Positions 37,436 through 50,428 of a stretch of DNA of 64,000 nucleotides are shown one piece after another; position 1 is the stretch's first letter; every line of letters begins with the position of its first letter. The stretch is from Tetrahymena thermophila SB210 (taxonomy: Eukaryota > Ciliophora > Oligohymenophorea > Hymenostomatida > Tetrahymenidae), in the NCBI RefSeq assembly GCF_000189635.1, contig NW_002476192.1, forward strand, positions 1 through 64,000, written 5' to 3'. The position numbers and the translations under genes were made by a program. The notes under the pieces were generated by a model. That model was not told where the DNA came from and ran no database searches. It was given only the letters and a program-made list of their open reading frames with translations.

Positions 37436-37762
37436 ATCTATTAATTTTTTATTATTGTGATTAATTATTTATTTTTTTGTAAAAATATTCAATGAAAATA
37501 AATTTTTCTTGTCAAATATTATATAATTTTTTCATAAAATTTACTGCTTTTTAATTGTTGAAGCTAAAAGATCTTTGAATGCTCTATGTTTAATACTATA
37601 CAAGTATTCTTACTGCCTATTTTTTATCTTTAATTTAAATTTTATAAATTTGCTGAATTTAAAAAATATAGAGATTGTTAAACCATTAATATTTTAAAAC
37701 AAGAATAATAAAAAAAATATCATTTATTAAATAATTATAAATTCGTAATTTTTTATTCAGTA
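37436..37762. other. Short intergenic region
   Basis: About 330 bp of AT-rich spacer between same-strand genes. Nothing recognised. Confidence 0.5.
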
Positions 37763-38974
37763 ATGATAACTTAGGAAGGGAAAAGAGAATTAGGAGAATT
37801 GTCTATTTAGTTAGAAAAAAATACTTTTAAGTAAGGAGAAAAGGTGCAAGGTACACTTAAGCTTATTTTAAATGAAAAGTATAATGGAGAGGTCATTTAT
37901 TTATTGTTACTCGGGAAAGTGTTTGCAAAAACTTATCGCCATCAGTTAAATGAGAAAACATAAAAATGGGATGATATCAATGTCAAAGAGGATTCAAAGA
38001 GTTTTATCTGTTAAAGATATGAACTTTTTTCATTCAAAAAAAACTTAAATTCTGATGGAAGCAATCCTATTACAAGTGTTGAAAACGAAGGAGATTTAAT
38101 GATCAATCCTGGATAATATCAAATAAGTTTTCACTTTTAATTACCGGACTCTCTAGAGTACTCATCAACTGCTTGTAAAGGAGCATACGGTATCTCAAAA
38201 GATGTTTCTGATCATTATGATTTTCATGTTAAGTATTTTATAGAAGTATTTTTGCCAACTAAAGACACAACTTGTACTCCTATCAGTGATAAATTTAACA
38301 TAACGATTATTGGAAACGATGTCATTCATAGGTAAAAGTCAGATAATAAATCTTATAAGAAAGAAAGTAGCATATCAAGCAGTAGTGGCTGCTTTTGTTT
38401 TTCATCAGATTCATATATAATAAGAACTTTATCTGAAAAAATGTGTTATTAATCTTAGCAAAAGATTAGCGTAAACCTTGAAATAGACGGTGCTGGAAAT
38501 AGCAAGCCAATTAACAAAGTAGCATATGAATTTAAGAGACTATTAATTTTTAAAAATGGTTACTAGTGCTCCAAAGAGTTAAAAACAGGTGAATCCTCAA
38601 TAAAATTTGTAAACTAAAAGGCCAACCAAGTCTTTGAATGTAATTTACCAATAGCTTTAGCCCTCTCACACCACTCTAATCTTGTGGATTTAAAATATGT
38701 TGCAGAATTTAAATTCTACTCAGGAAATACTTTGCTAGATATTCATCAACACGATTTCTATCTTGAGCCGAACGTTGCATTAGAAAGATGGGAGGAAAAA
38801 AACGTAAATGATAATAATGAAGGGGATAGCAATGAAGACCCTTAAGTTAATATCTTAAGAGCTAATTCAAATATTAATTGGTAAAAATGCAAGAGCACAG
38901 TTGATTATTATTACACAAATTTAGATCACTTTAGAAAAATACCAACAATTCAGAATTCTGTAAATGTACAATGA
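37763..38974 (+). CDS. Arrestin-fold protein (arrestin-domain-containing/Vps26-like)
   Basis: One intronless frame of 403 codons, MITQEGKRELGELSIQLEKN to TGA 38972-38974. The N-terminal arrestin-type beta sandwich is recognisable: LEKNTFKQGEKVQGTLKL (the strand-turn that opens alpha-arrestins), IYLLLLGKVFAKT, then QISFHFQLPDSLEYSS, GAYG and DFHVKYFIEVFL. The latter part matches the C-terminal arrestin domain more weakly (ISVNLEIDGAGNSKPINKV). A CFCF/SSD and a SSISSSSG stretch lie in the linker. No PPxY motif for HECT ligases was seen. Alpha-arrestins and Vps26 act as trafficking adaptors for membrane cargo, probably in endosomes here too. The fold assignment is fairly good; the exact subfamily is not settled. 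Confidence 0.8.
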
Positions 38975-39720
38975 ATAATAAATTCATTATTAATTTATTT
39001 ATAATTTAATAAATTATTTAAAATATTATATAGAAGATAATTATTTAGTTAGATAGTTAGTTAGTTAGTTAGTTATAAAAATATTAATTATTATAAATAC
39101 GCCAAATTAATCAACTGCTTATAATTTTATGTGCAGTTTTAAGAGTATTTTTTTGATTTGAATATTTTTTTTAATTTGATAAACATTAATGAATTTATGA
39201 TATTTTCGTAAATTGCTCCATTATTCATTTATTAACTAATTTTAAACATTATTTATAAAATTATCAACTTAGCTAGCTAGCTTAAAATGGTTTATAATTT
39301 AAATTAATTTTTTTTTGAAATAAGCATCATTCAAAAATTTTAAAATTAAATAAATAACTATTTTTTATTGAGATAATTCATTTTATTTAAAATATTGCAT
39401 TTAAGATTTAGTCATTAAATTAGAAATACCATATTATTTAATATTTAAGCATTAAGCAAAATAAGTTAGATCAGATAGTTCAAAATTTTATACATTTTAA
39501 TGTTGAATATTTAATGGAATAAAAGTTATTTTAAAGAAAATTTAATATATTTTGTTAGAATTTGTATTTTTTTTATCTTGATGGAAATAATTTGCATGTT
39601 TTACATGTTAAAATGATTCATAAATGAATAAAATGTTTATTTATTCATAATTAAAAAGATTAATATAAGTTTAGTTGGTAAATTTTATCATACATCTAAT
39701 TAATTTTTATTTTTTATTCA
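38975..39720. other. Convergent intergenic region
   Basis: About 750 bp between two convergent 3' ends, AT-rich. It contains the AGTT tetranucleotide run at about 39046-39075 and a CTAGC duplication near 39272-39281. No coding frame was seen. Confidence 0.55.
39046..39075. repeat. AGTT microsatellite
   Basis: About seven AGTT-type tetranucleotide units with one AGAT variant. A similar short run lies in the spacer at about 58580-58602. Confidence 0.9.
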
Positions 39721-41580
39721 TCAAAATTTAAGATATATACTTAATTTTTTCATTAGTAAGTTTTTTGTTTCTATTTCTCTATCTAATTGTTATTTCATAT
39801 CGTTTATTGATTTATGTTTGTCTCTCTTTAATGTTATAATATCTTAATTTAATCTCTCTATCCTATCTTCAAATGATTTTTTCATTCTTTTAAACTAATT
39901 TAATATATGGTTTAAAAAAAAATATTTAAATTTTAAATTAATTACTTCTTCCTTTAGTGCTTACTCAAAGGTGTCAGTGAACTCTTGCTTTGACATAAAT
40001 TTTTATGAAAACTTAAATTAAATTTCTTCCTTTTCTTTTTGAGCTTACATAAGCAACTACTTAACATTAAGGAGTTCTTAATATGTTGTTTCACAATTTA
40101 TTTTCATATCTGTATATTTCTATTTAAAATCTGCTGATTCTTTTCTTAAATTTTCAATTAACTTAGTGTATTCTAATTTTAATTCATCAATCAAATTTAT
40201 TGCTTTTTGCTAATCTTCATGGTGTTCATGATGGTTTTGTTAATTTTATTGATTTTCTTTATTCACTTCTTTAATTTCTTTTAAATTATTTTAATTTTAA
40301 ATTGATTTATCTTATTTTTTGTGTAACATATCATAGTATTGAGCTTACAATTTGTTCATTTAGGTTTCTTAATCTTTAATTTTTTAATTTAAAGAATTAA
40401 CTTTTTCTTAAATTTAAAGTTAAATTTATTATTAAATATCATTTTGCATTATTTCTACTTCTTTAATATGCTTAGCTTCTTAGTCTTCTAATTGTTTTTA
40501 ATTATTTAATTTAATTTTTTCATTGTCATTTTGTAAAAATGTCACTTGTTTTTCTAACTAATCTATTTAAACTTTAAATTGTTGATGACTAGCTTAATAC
40601 TTTTGTGTTTTTTCTTCCTAAATTTATTAACTAATTTATTCTATATGACCCAGAATATTTTTGATTTGTTTCATGTAGTCAGAATTTAGAAGCGTATTAG
40701 GTTTCAAAGATTCTAAATACTTGACTAAGTCTGCCGTGGTTTTGATTTCAGATTTTGGACAATCATTATTAATATTAAAAGGAATCCCTGAGTTTTTATT
40801 ATGTTAAATTTTATTTTAAAGCTATTCTTGCATTTTAGATTGACAATGTTTTTGTAATTGGTTAAATCTGTCTTAATGAATAAAAGAAATACTACTAGGA
40901 AATATTTATGTTCCTTTAATTAAGTTATTCACTCTATTTTATAATTAAGATTCGAGTGGTAAATTTTTACTTATAAAATCTTCATACTTTATAAAAGTGA
41001 TAGTTAAATACTCAGTAAGTTTTAGTAGAAACAAGTCTAATCCTTAAACTATTCTGTATAGCTTTTATATGCATTATTCTTTACTTTCTACTTTCATTTA
41101 TTCAGTCAGAATATCTGGATTTATGAACTTTAGAAACTCCTAACTCATAACATCTTAATACTTCAATATTGGTCTTGAATTTTATAAGAGCCACCTCTTA
41201 AAGATATTTACATGGCCTTTATTAAATTCTTATTTCTAGCTGTTATTTCTTATTTTAGCATCTTTATCGTATTCGTTGATTTCTTGCTAAATCATAGAAA
41301 TTTCTCCCTTTATGAATGTGGTTATCTACTGCTCAGGTGAACATATATCAATCATGTGAAGCATGTAATTAAGATTTTAATTGTTATGATGATCAAATAT
41401 TGTGCTATCGCTTTTAATTTACTATCCTGAAACTTAAAGTGTAGAGTCATAAGGCGTGGTAACATTTTTAATACGAAAGATATTAGAGGAAGCTGGTGAT
41501 ATGACTTAGCTTTAATTATTTCCTATGCTTTAGCTGAATCCTTTTTGTCTTGAAACAGGTCTTAAACCAAATTTATCCAT
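39721..41580 (-). CDS. Coiled-coil protein, uncharacterised
   Basis: Starts MDKFGLRPVSRQKGFSQSIG at 41580. The N-terminal third is not coiled coil (SPASSNIFRIKNVTTPYDST; MLHMIDICSPEQQ; FKRWLLQNSRPILKYQDVM). From about 40680 downward it is a long coiled coil rich in Gln, Lys and Glu, for example QIDQLEKQVTFLQNDNEKIK, with a His-rich patch (NHHEHHEDQQ). One intron at about 39895-39950 joins QALKEE to FKRMKKSFEDRIE. Ends KKLSIYLKF, TGA 39723-39721. About 600 residues. Such proteins in ciliates are often cytoskeletal or basal-body components, but nothing here proves it. Confidence 0.75.
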
Positions 41581-42678
41581 TTATTTCTTAATTTTTTTGA
41601 GCTTTTTATATGATAGTCAATAATATTTTTTGATAACTTAAAAAAAATTAATAGAATTTAAATCTAAAGCTATTATTAAGCAATAAATTCTATTTGATTA
41701 ATATCCTTTATCTTCCAAAATTCTATACCTACTGTAAGTTTTCTTTCGAGAAGTTTTTAAAATTATTTAATAAGTTATCTATAATACCAAATTACTCTTT
41801 CATATTCATCAATTTTATTTGCTGAATAAATGAACTTTCAAGATTAAGGAAATCTATTTATTGATGTTAATAAGTAGTTTATTTAAAATAAATAAAAATA
41901 AAATATTAGTCGAATAAAAGTCAACTAAAAAATCCTCTGAACCTCTATTTTGCAATTCCGAATTTCATTACACTATTCGAGGGTGGCTAGTTTTTTAAGT
42001 TTTATGAACTTTCTCAAAAATTAATACTTTCAATCCCTTAATTCTATGTTAATTTTTATTTCATAATTCCAAATTAAAAGTGGAGAATATAAATAAATAA
42101 AATAAGTTTTAACATATAGCTATTCCAGAAATTAAAGTATCATTTAATTTATACAATTTTAAATAAATATTGTACTTTTTAAATTTTAATCATTTTTATC
42201 AATTTATGTAATCATCAATCAATCAAAACTTTTGAGAAATAAAATATAAATTGAAATTACTAGAGCAAATTGTAAAACCTTAAAATATTAATCTTGGAGT
42301 TTAATGAAACAGATATAATTTTCAGTAATTAATTTTATTAGAATATTAAAACTAATTCTGAACAAAAATTTATTTGACTAGATATCTATCTGTCATATCA
42401 TAAAAGGAATAGAGACTTCAAAATAGAATTTTTAATAATATTTTTTTTTAAATTAATTAAATCTTTATTATCGAAAATTTGATAAATGCATTTGTTTTTT
42501 ATATTTATATAGATAGTATCAATTTTTCATCAAAAATTCTTTAAAATAATTCTGCAATTTGTTTCAAATAACAAATAATTAAGATTCTGATAATTTTTTA
42601 TATTAAGTAATAATAATTTAGTAAAGTTTGAATTAATTAACAAATAATTAAAGATATTCTAAAAAGATATTAATCAAT
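41581..42678. other. Divergent intergenic region with one less AT-rich patch
   Basis: About 1.1 kb between divergent genes. Most of it is AT-rich. The patch at about 41930-42000 is clearly richer in G and C than its surroundings and is bracketed by T6/A6 runs. It is described under findings as a possible small RNA gene. No protein frame was seen. Confidence 0.5.
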
Positions 42679-45600
42679 ATGAATTAGTTTTAGGTTAGAA
42701 AGTTAAAAGAAACACTACTTAATTTGCAATAAGATATTAAATTGAGATAAGACCAAAATGTAATCTATACCTTTGAATAGTAAGATAGTAGTTATTAGGA
42801 AGATTGTAATTTGATTTATTTTGCAGCAAAGCCTCAAATTTACAATGCTATTAGGAGCGAACCTTACTTCTTAAAAAAGAAATTTATATGCTATCAAGAT
42901 ATGAATGATGATAAAAATTTGTTTACGATTTTTTACAATTAGAAAAATGATTTAAAAGAAATTTCCGACATTACAATGGCATAGCTCTACTTCTTCTAAA
43001 ATGAATAGGAGAAATAGTAAATTATTTAAGAATATAAATACATACAAAATATTCCATATCACTCTTGTTTACCATGTCTCTCTGATTCACCATTAATATA
43101 ATCTTACAAATTTATTGGATTTGAATATCCTAACTTTGAAGGTTTAGTTTTTAAATATGCATTAAAATATTTTAAAAAGAGTTTTTTAATTTACATTTTT
43201 AGGTACTATTTTAGAATATTGCAAATATTAAAAGTAGCTGAAGCAAGATTAAAAGAACGAATACAAATATTTGGTTAACAGATTAATCAATTAGCTTTTA
43301 GAAGGAATAATTTATATGCATAAATTCAACATCATTCATTATGACATTAATCCATTTACTGTTTATGTAAATGAATTCGAAGAAGTGGTTTTTTGTAATT
43401 TTCTATTTAAATATATAAATAAGGAATTAAATTTATATTAAAATCCTTTTTTAGGTAGATTTGGTAGAGCATTCAACAAATAAAACTCTAAGTTATAAAT
43501 TAACTACTAAGTAAATTTATAATAATTATACACATTTTAAGTAAAAACAATTTAATATTTTAAAATATTCTAGCCTCTAAAATATGATGGTCCAGAGATA
43601 AAAAAATAATCTTAGCTAAATTTTAGAGTAATTTTTAATGATTGTTTTAAATCATAAATAATTATTTTATATTTAATTTATAGTTTGATTATTACTCTGT
43701 AGGAATGCTTATTAATGAAATTTTATTAGATGCTTATTTTGATAAAGTATAATACCATATTTAAGATTATGAAATGCTAGACTCGTCCAATGATTACTAA
43801 AATAATTTTTTATATTAGTCTCCTATCATTTAGGCTATATAGCCTTTATTAAACGAAAATCCTTCAGATAGACATAGCTTTAATATAGTACTTTAAAAGT
43901 ATAATTAAGCAGTTCTCTCCTAACAAAATATTTTTGATTCCTAAAATCATCTTAACATATCATCTCTAAATATGGAATCATATTTATTATAATTTGCATT
44001 TTAGTAAATTAAAAAAATTTTTTAATTATTTAAATTTTTAAGCTATATTTCATAAATAAAAGAAATTAAAGAATAACAAATGAGTAGTTTGATAGAATGA
44101 TTAAAATAGTTAACTAATTACCTCAAGTGTCAGAGTTGATTCTAGATTTTAGGTATAAATTAGTTTAAATAATTAATTATTCACCTTATTTTTTATGTAT
44201 AAGGAACTCTACTTTTGAGTAAGAATAAATGTTTGATTTTTTTGATTCACTAATAAAATACTAACCCTATTGCTTAGCATTTAGATTCAAAGTTGGGTAA
44301 AATAAAAAAATTAAATTATTATATAAAAATTAAATTTATTATTATTTTATCAACAGGAACATTAATCTATCTTCTCCTACTTTCTTTATGATTACTTATT
44401 ATATTTTCAAGAATAAGAAGCTGCAGTTGCTTGATTTAGATTTTAAGTAAATTTTTTTACAGTTTAGAAAACCCAATTAAAATAATTTTGAAATAGACAT
44501 TACTTTTTCATTGGTAAGTAAAACGAAATGTTGAAAACCATATTTGAATAACATAACCTTTGTGAGTTGTACTTAGATTTTAGGTAAATTACAAAAATAA
44601 AAAAAAATATAGTAAAATCTAATTATTTTTTAAAAAGTTTTACTGATGTTATCTGTCCTAGTTACTTTTAGAAAAAAAAACCAAACAAAAATATGAGAAA
44701 GGTTGTTCTTAATTATAGGTAATTAATCTTTTTATTATAAATTTATACAATTTTTTTTCTATAAAAAGAAAATCCTCAAGATATTGTGACAAATCTAAAT
44801 TCTTTCTTTTTTTCATAGATTTTTCAGTAAATGCAAAAGAATTTGTGCTCGATTTAGCGTAAATATCACTTTTTACTAACTTCTTGAAGAGTAAAGAATT
44901 TATTTATTTATTTTAAAAAGCGATTCAAGTATAGATAGATACGATTTTGATAAAAATGGGGTAAACGATAAGCATAGTTCTAATGGAAAAATTTTTAAAC
45001 TTAATATTAAGTATGATTTATATTAATTAAAAATAAAATATTAATATTATCAATTAAATTAGTGGTAACTTTATAGATGACACTAAACTAGACACACTTA
45101 TCAATTATATCAAATATTTTAACTATTTGAATACACTTGAGTTAAATTTTACGTAATTTTAATTAAAGAAATATTTTTTTGATTTACACTAAATAAAATT
45201 CATCATATTTTTATAAAATTAGCTCATGTGAAATGACTTGCTCAGAATTAATAAAAGTCTTAAGGGATATATATGATTAGTTTAATTATCTAGTTAAAAT
45301 AAAGCTAACTTTCGAGTAATAATTTTAAATTTGACAACTAGATTAATTTAAACTTTCCAAAATACAAAAAGTAAAATTATGATCATGCCAATAGTGTACA
45401 AAGAATTAAGGATTCCAAGTCATTTAAAAGAATACTCTCTTAGTATAAGGTAAAAAATTTATTCAACGTATAAATAAACTATAATCTTTAATTAATAGAA
45501 AAACAGGGCTTGAAGTTGATGGCTTTTAATATTTACTTGAAAAGACTGCAATTGTTTACTAATCAACAAAAATTTATTTTGATATAAGGTTCGAATTTTC

Positions 45601-45862
45601 GAATAATAATTACATTCTAATTATATTTTTATTACTATAGCTAAAATAATTTAAAAAGAGACACCGTTTATCAGATAATCAATAACTAATTTAATCCACT
45701 GCCCTTATAAAGTGAAGCAGATTCTATTCAATTAAGGTAAAAAAATTAAGCAAAATTTAAAATTATTTACCTTTTTTATTTAGATTTCAATAGTAAAGAG
45801 ATAGCATGACAGCTGATGATATTTTACAGGATGAATCTGATGGATTGACTGTATATGTTTGA
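42679..45862 (+). CDS. Divergent kinase-like domain fused to leucine-rich repeats
   Basis: Starts MNQFQVRKLKETLLNLQQDI at 42679. The first part is a kinase-like fold. The N-lobe reads QEKQQIIQEYKYIQNIPYHS (helix-C type) and PCLSD; the C-lobe has LLEGIIYMHKFNIIHYDINP, where the catalytic loop HRDIKPEN has become HYDINPFT, with Arg and the usual Lys changed. LKYDGPEI stands for the APE motif and FDYYSVGMLINEIL for the DxWSxG helix. From about 44130 the gene becomes a chain of short exons, each giving one leucine-rich unit that ends LDF or LNF before a GTAAAT donor, typical of ciliate LRR proteins. Stop TGA 45860-45862. Catalysis is doubtful, so it may be a pseudokinase scaffold. Exon borders are approximate, and about 15 introns are likely. 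Confidence 0.7.
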
Positions 45863-46263
45863 ATTAACTTAAAAAAAAAAATAATTTGAAACTAAGTCAA
45901 ATATTAAAAATCCTTTTGATATCTATTTCAAAATTATAAAAATTGATTGTATGTATTTAATACATAAAATAATTCAATAAAGTTCTACAAAAAAAATAAA
46001 TAGATAAAATTTACTTCTCAAATTTTTTATATAAAAAAATATTATAAGCATTAAATCAAGAAATTATTATTGCTTGCTTAACTTTATATTAATTTTATTA
46101 TTTCAATTAAAATATTTAATTGAATTGTCCAATTTATATTTAAATATTGATTAATACTAAAATATAAAATTATTTCATTTAAGAAAATATTAGTTAATTA
46201 TAACAGCTTTAATTATTTTTGTTTTAGAAATATTAAATTTAATATTTAATTAAATTAAAAGAT
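45863..46263. other. Intergenic region, no gene seen
   Basis: About 400 bp of AT-rich spacer between same-strand genes; nothing recognised. Confidence 0.5.
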
Positions 46264-48108
46264 ATGCGTAGAAGTTTCCAATAAACAACAAACATTCTTA
46301 AACATAATTTAAAAAGTTAGATTTAGTAAAGACTTTCAGCAAAGTCGCTCCTATGTGTTCCTAAGCAAAATTTCTGGAATTAAAAATGGGTAGTTTTTTA
46401 AAAGGATGATAATACTTTAAATGCTCAAAAAGGAAAAGCTATGGCATAAACATCAGATGCTGGTGTCATTAAAGATTTTGATGATAAATTTGGGTTAGCA
46501 AAAATCACTGATCCTAACGTTATTCTTGGCCATTTGTAAGAGTGCTAGTTCAGTTATAGCATGAATGATTTAGTATATTTCTTAAGAAAGTTAGTTCAGC
46601 TACACAAAGACTAAAAGTAATTTAAAGATAAGAGAGAATTTAAAGCTTTAGTCGAAGAAATTAAAGATAGATTAGAAAATGACAGACACGAACAGTATCC
46701 CTTAATAGGGAGTTATGCAAAATGTTTTAAAGATCTTGGAGTCTATGATAAAAGATTATGGGAATTATTAGAGTACAAAGTGAATGAAGATTAGTGGTAT
46801 ACCAATTTCAAAGAGAGTTTATTTGCTCTCGAAGGTTTCACAATTTTAAAAGGAACTAATGACTAAGTTAGAATTGATTATTTGTATGAGAAGTTAGAAA
46901 GAATAATAGATTTGACTGTTTGGGATTAACAAATGACAGATTATAAAAGAGTTGTAGAAGCTTTAGCCGAAGTAAATAGATTTGAACCTGCTATTTTTGC
47001 TAAAATAGAGATGTACATTCTCAGAAATATGTCATTAGATTACGACATTAAAACTATCGTTGATATTCTCTACGCATTTGGTAAAAAAAGATTCATTTAT
47101 ATATTTTGTAATATAGCCAGCTAATTTCATCCATTAATTATGTGTTAACATTAAAAAATCTATATAAACATCTTTAAAAATTACTCATTAGAAACTTAAA
47201 TTTATTAAATGTTTTTTATCTTGAAAAAAAATTTAAGGAAAGGGAGAAATAGGCTAAAAGGAATTTTATGATGCAGTTTAAATAACAATATATAAAGGCC
47301 ATCTTTTCAACAGAAACCCTTTGCTTAAAACGGTGGAGCTTCCATATAATGGAGAAACAACATCTAAGCTGCTAAAAATATTTACAAATGCTAAAAAATT
47401 AAAGGAGTTTGAATTGAATCCTAACTTTGTTGTTTATATGTACAAGATGTTAATGAGCAATAACACAAAATACAATCTTGTTGTAAGCATTAATCATAGA
47501 ATAAATTAATTTTCTTAGTTTAATAAAAAAAATAGAATTTGATTGATACGATGAAATATTTGAGTCACTTTTAATTTGACACTCAAGATGAAATAGAAAA
47601 TCATTTGATGAATTAAATTCCTAAAATTGAAGGATAAGTTTACTTTAAAGATATTTAATATGCTATAGAATTTTTAAACTACAAAGCATGTGGTAAATTT
47701 GAAAATACTCCCCTTCACATTCAAAGATAGCTTTATCAGTATATCATAAATTTAATTCCTGGAAGTTAACCTGCAGATTTACTTGATATGCATTAATTTT
47801 TAATACAAAGGGATTTGCTTAAAGGGTAAGAAGGAGAAATTATACTAGATTTAATGCTTACTTATTTAAATGAAAAAATGCTTTAAATAGAACCTAAATA
47901 AATTGAATAATTACTTCAATAAATCGAAAATCATATTAAGATAGTTACAGAAAATGAGAAATCTAGAATAGAGCATTTTTCTACTTAGAGAAATAAAATA
48001 AGAGATTATCTTCTAGTTTGCAAATTTACTAAAAGGGAAGAAATCTAAGATCAGTCTAAGGTAGAAGAGATTCCTAGAGTAGAATAGAAATATTCTTTCG
48101 ATAGTTGA
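46264..48108 (+). CDS. Probable mitochondrial helical-repeat protein, uncharacterised
   Basis: Starts MRRSFQQTTNILKHNLKSQI at 46264, basic and free of acidic residues for the first roughly 40 residues (QQRLSAKSLLCVPKQNFW), which looks like a mitochondrial targeting peptide. A mostly helical protein of about 540 residues follows (DLVYFLRKLVQLHKDQKQF; YDKRLWELLEYKVN; RVVEALAEVNRFEPAIFAKI; DYDIKTIVDILYAFGK). The pattern of paired helices recalls the repeats of organelle RNA-binding proteins (FASTK/RAP type), but no RAP domain is seen. Introns lie near 47082-47238 and about 47480-47550. Ends EQKYSFDS and TGA 48106-48108. The mitochondrial location is inferred from the N terminus only. Confidence 0.7.
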
Positions 48109-48479
48109 TTATAAAAACTTATTAGAATAAATAAAAAATATATCAAAATTAACAAATTGATAATGCATTTAAATAATATCAATCTATCTAGTTATTTAAT
48201 TTTTTAGTTAATCAAAAGTATTTGTGTTGATTATTCATCTTACATTCAAATAATATGCGCAATTTGTGGTGTTAATTATTAGTTTTTATTTGATAATATT
48301 TATAATAAAAACAGTTTAATGTATTTCTAGAAATCGATTTTTAATTATTAGCTTTATAAATCTTTGCAAATTCTTAAAAATTAAATAAATTCCCATTAAA
48401 AAAAAACATATTTTTTATGATTCAACCTTTCTAAAGTTAAAGCAGATATATATAATCTCCATAATAACCTCAAAGATAA
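48109..48479. other. Short intergenic region
   Basis: About 370 bp of AT-rich spacer between same-strand genes; presumably the promoter and leader of the MLF gene. Nothing else recognised. Confidence 0.5.
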
Positions 48480-49610
48480 ATGAATCAGATATCCCCCTAT
48501 TAAGATGAAATGAACAGATAGCTTATGACTAATCCATTTAACAATGATCCATTTATGAGAGATTTTGAACATATGCATAATAGAATGATTCAAAATTTTT
48601 AAAATATGACTTAAATCATGCTTAGAGGTAGTCCGTTTTCAGGATTTCCCTCTTAATCATTAATGGCTTAAGAATTTGATGAAAGAGATGTATTTGGATT
48701 CTCTGACTGTAAAATAATTTTAAACTTTATATTGGCTGTTAATAAATATTTTTTGAAAATAAGTACATAATTAAATTTACAGCAACTCAAATGGATAGCA
48801 GAATAGTGGTGGCTAATTTTAAGTATTTAGCAGAAGTATGGTATAAAAGTAAATTATTGGACCTGATGGTTAGCCAAAAGTAGAAAAGTATTACAACGAT
48901 AATATGATATAGAGAGGAAATGATGGAAACACTGTAATTTTTAATAAATTTTTTCTATATATTCTAATAATTTTGATATAAAAATTCTATAGATCAGTGA
49001 AAAAAAGTAGGCTTATCATAATTAAGCAAATGGTAGATCTATAATGGCTCATGAAAGAATGCTTAATGACTAAGGTCATAAGTACATTAAAGAGAGAAAC
49101 CACTTAGGTTAGATCGAAGATTAAAATTTATATCATAACATCACAGAAGGTAAAATTGATATCAATATAAAATGTATAATCTAAAATTTATATTAATATT
49201 TAGAATAAGCTTAGGACTTCCATTAAAGATGGAATAATTAAAGTAATAATATGAGAACCCTACAATCAAATCAACCATCTAGGTATATGTAGATTCAGAA
49301 TGAACCTGTCAGACAAAGCAATTAATAAAATCAATATTAAATACCCTAAATAGCCTATTAAAATCCAGATTAAATATCAAGGAGTGGATACAGATCAAAC
49401 CTTTATGAAAGACCCCAATTATAATATTAAACTGCTTAGTAACCAATTACTCCTTAAAGTACTTTCTCTTCACGCTCTAGACCATAGTCAGGTTATTCAA
49501 ATAATTCATACAATCAACCATAAAGATATGATTTACAAAATAGACCTATTAGTTCTTCAGCATATTAAAATTCTTTTAATCCTTATAACGCAAACTAAAA
49601 ATTATACTGA
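48480..49610 (+). CDS. Myeloid leukemia factor (MLF) family protein
   Basis: Starts MNQISPYQDEMNRQLMTNPF at 48480. The N terminus has the NPFNNDPFM...FEHMHNRM pattern seen in MLF proteins. The MLF core follows after an intron (about 48709-48771): SRSMVQKQIIGPDGQPKVEK, then after a second intron near 48934-48990 RSIMAHERMLNDQGHKYIKE, RNHLGQIEDQ. The latter matches the GHHIRDRAHILQRSRN segment of animal MLFs in position and chemistry. A third intron lies near 49151-49196. The C-terminal third is disordered, rich in Gln, Asn, Ser and Tyr. Stop TGA 49608-49610. MLFs are chaperone- and chromatin-linked adaptors in animals and protists; the role in ciliates is not known to me. Confidence 0.85.
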
Positions 49611-50428
49611 TAAATAAAAATAGAAGTTGTTTAGCAGTAATTGAAATTTCTGAGTTTATTATTTTTATAATAAATGGCAATGGTATTTAATTGCTGCCAT
49701 TAATATTTATTTTTTGTTTTAAAAATTGTTTTAAATATCAAATATTGGTTTTTAAAATAATAGAAATTAACAAAAAAAATATTTAATTATTTAAAATATT
49801 TTTAAATTATAATTTGAAATTTAACAAAAAGAGTTTTGTAAAATAATTAAATCCAAATTTTTTTCTATTTTTTTTGAATATCAACTATGATATTTTTAAA
49901 AATTAAAATATGACAAAAAGAGTTTCATAAAACAATTTATTCAAACTTTTCTACTATTATTAGGATATAGTAAATTGTTTTCATCAAATAAGATATTGGT
50001 TATTCTTTTAAAATAAAAAAAAATACTATTTATAAAAAATAAATATCATGCTGAGAGTTTTTTATTTAAAAATTAAAATAAAACAAAAAGAGCTACTAAA
50101 AATAATTTAATAAAAATATTATTTATAATTTTCATTTTTAAAGATATTAGCAAAGATTTTAAAAAAAGAGATATTTTTTATAAAAAGTAATTAATTAATT
50201 AATAATTCTTTTTTTATTAAAAAATAAATTAATTTTTAATAAAATGATTTATTTAGCAAAAATAAATAAATAAATAAAAAATTATATTATTAGATTATAA
50301 AAATCGTTTTCATCTTAATAATAGTATATTTAAAAAAGACATATTTTTAATAAAAAATAATTAATTAGTTAAAATGTTTTTTATTTATAAATTAATATAT
50401 AATAAAAAGATTTCATAAAATAAATTAA
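49611..50428. other. Convergent intergenic region built of degenerate repeats
   Basis: About 820 bp between two convergent 3' ends. Most of it consists of diverged copies of a unit that also covers the end of the large minus-strand gene (see the repeat entry). No coding frame was seen. Confidence 0.6.
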
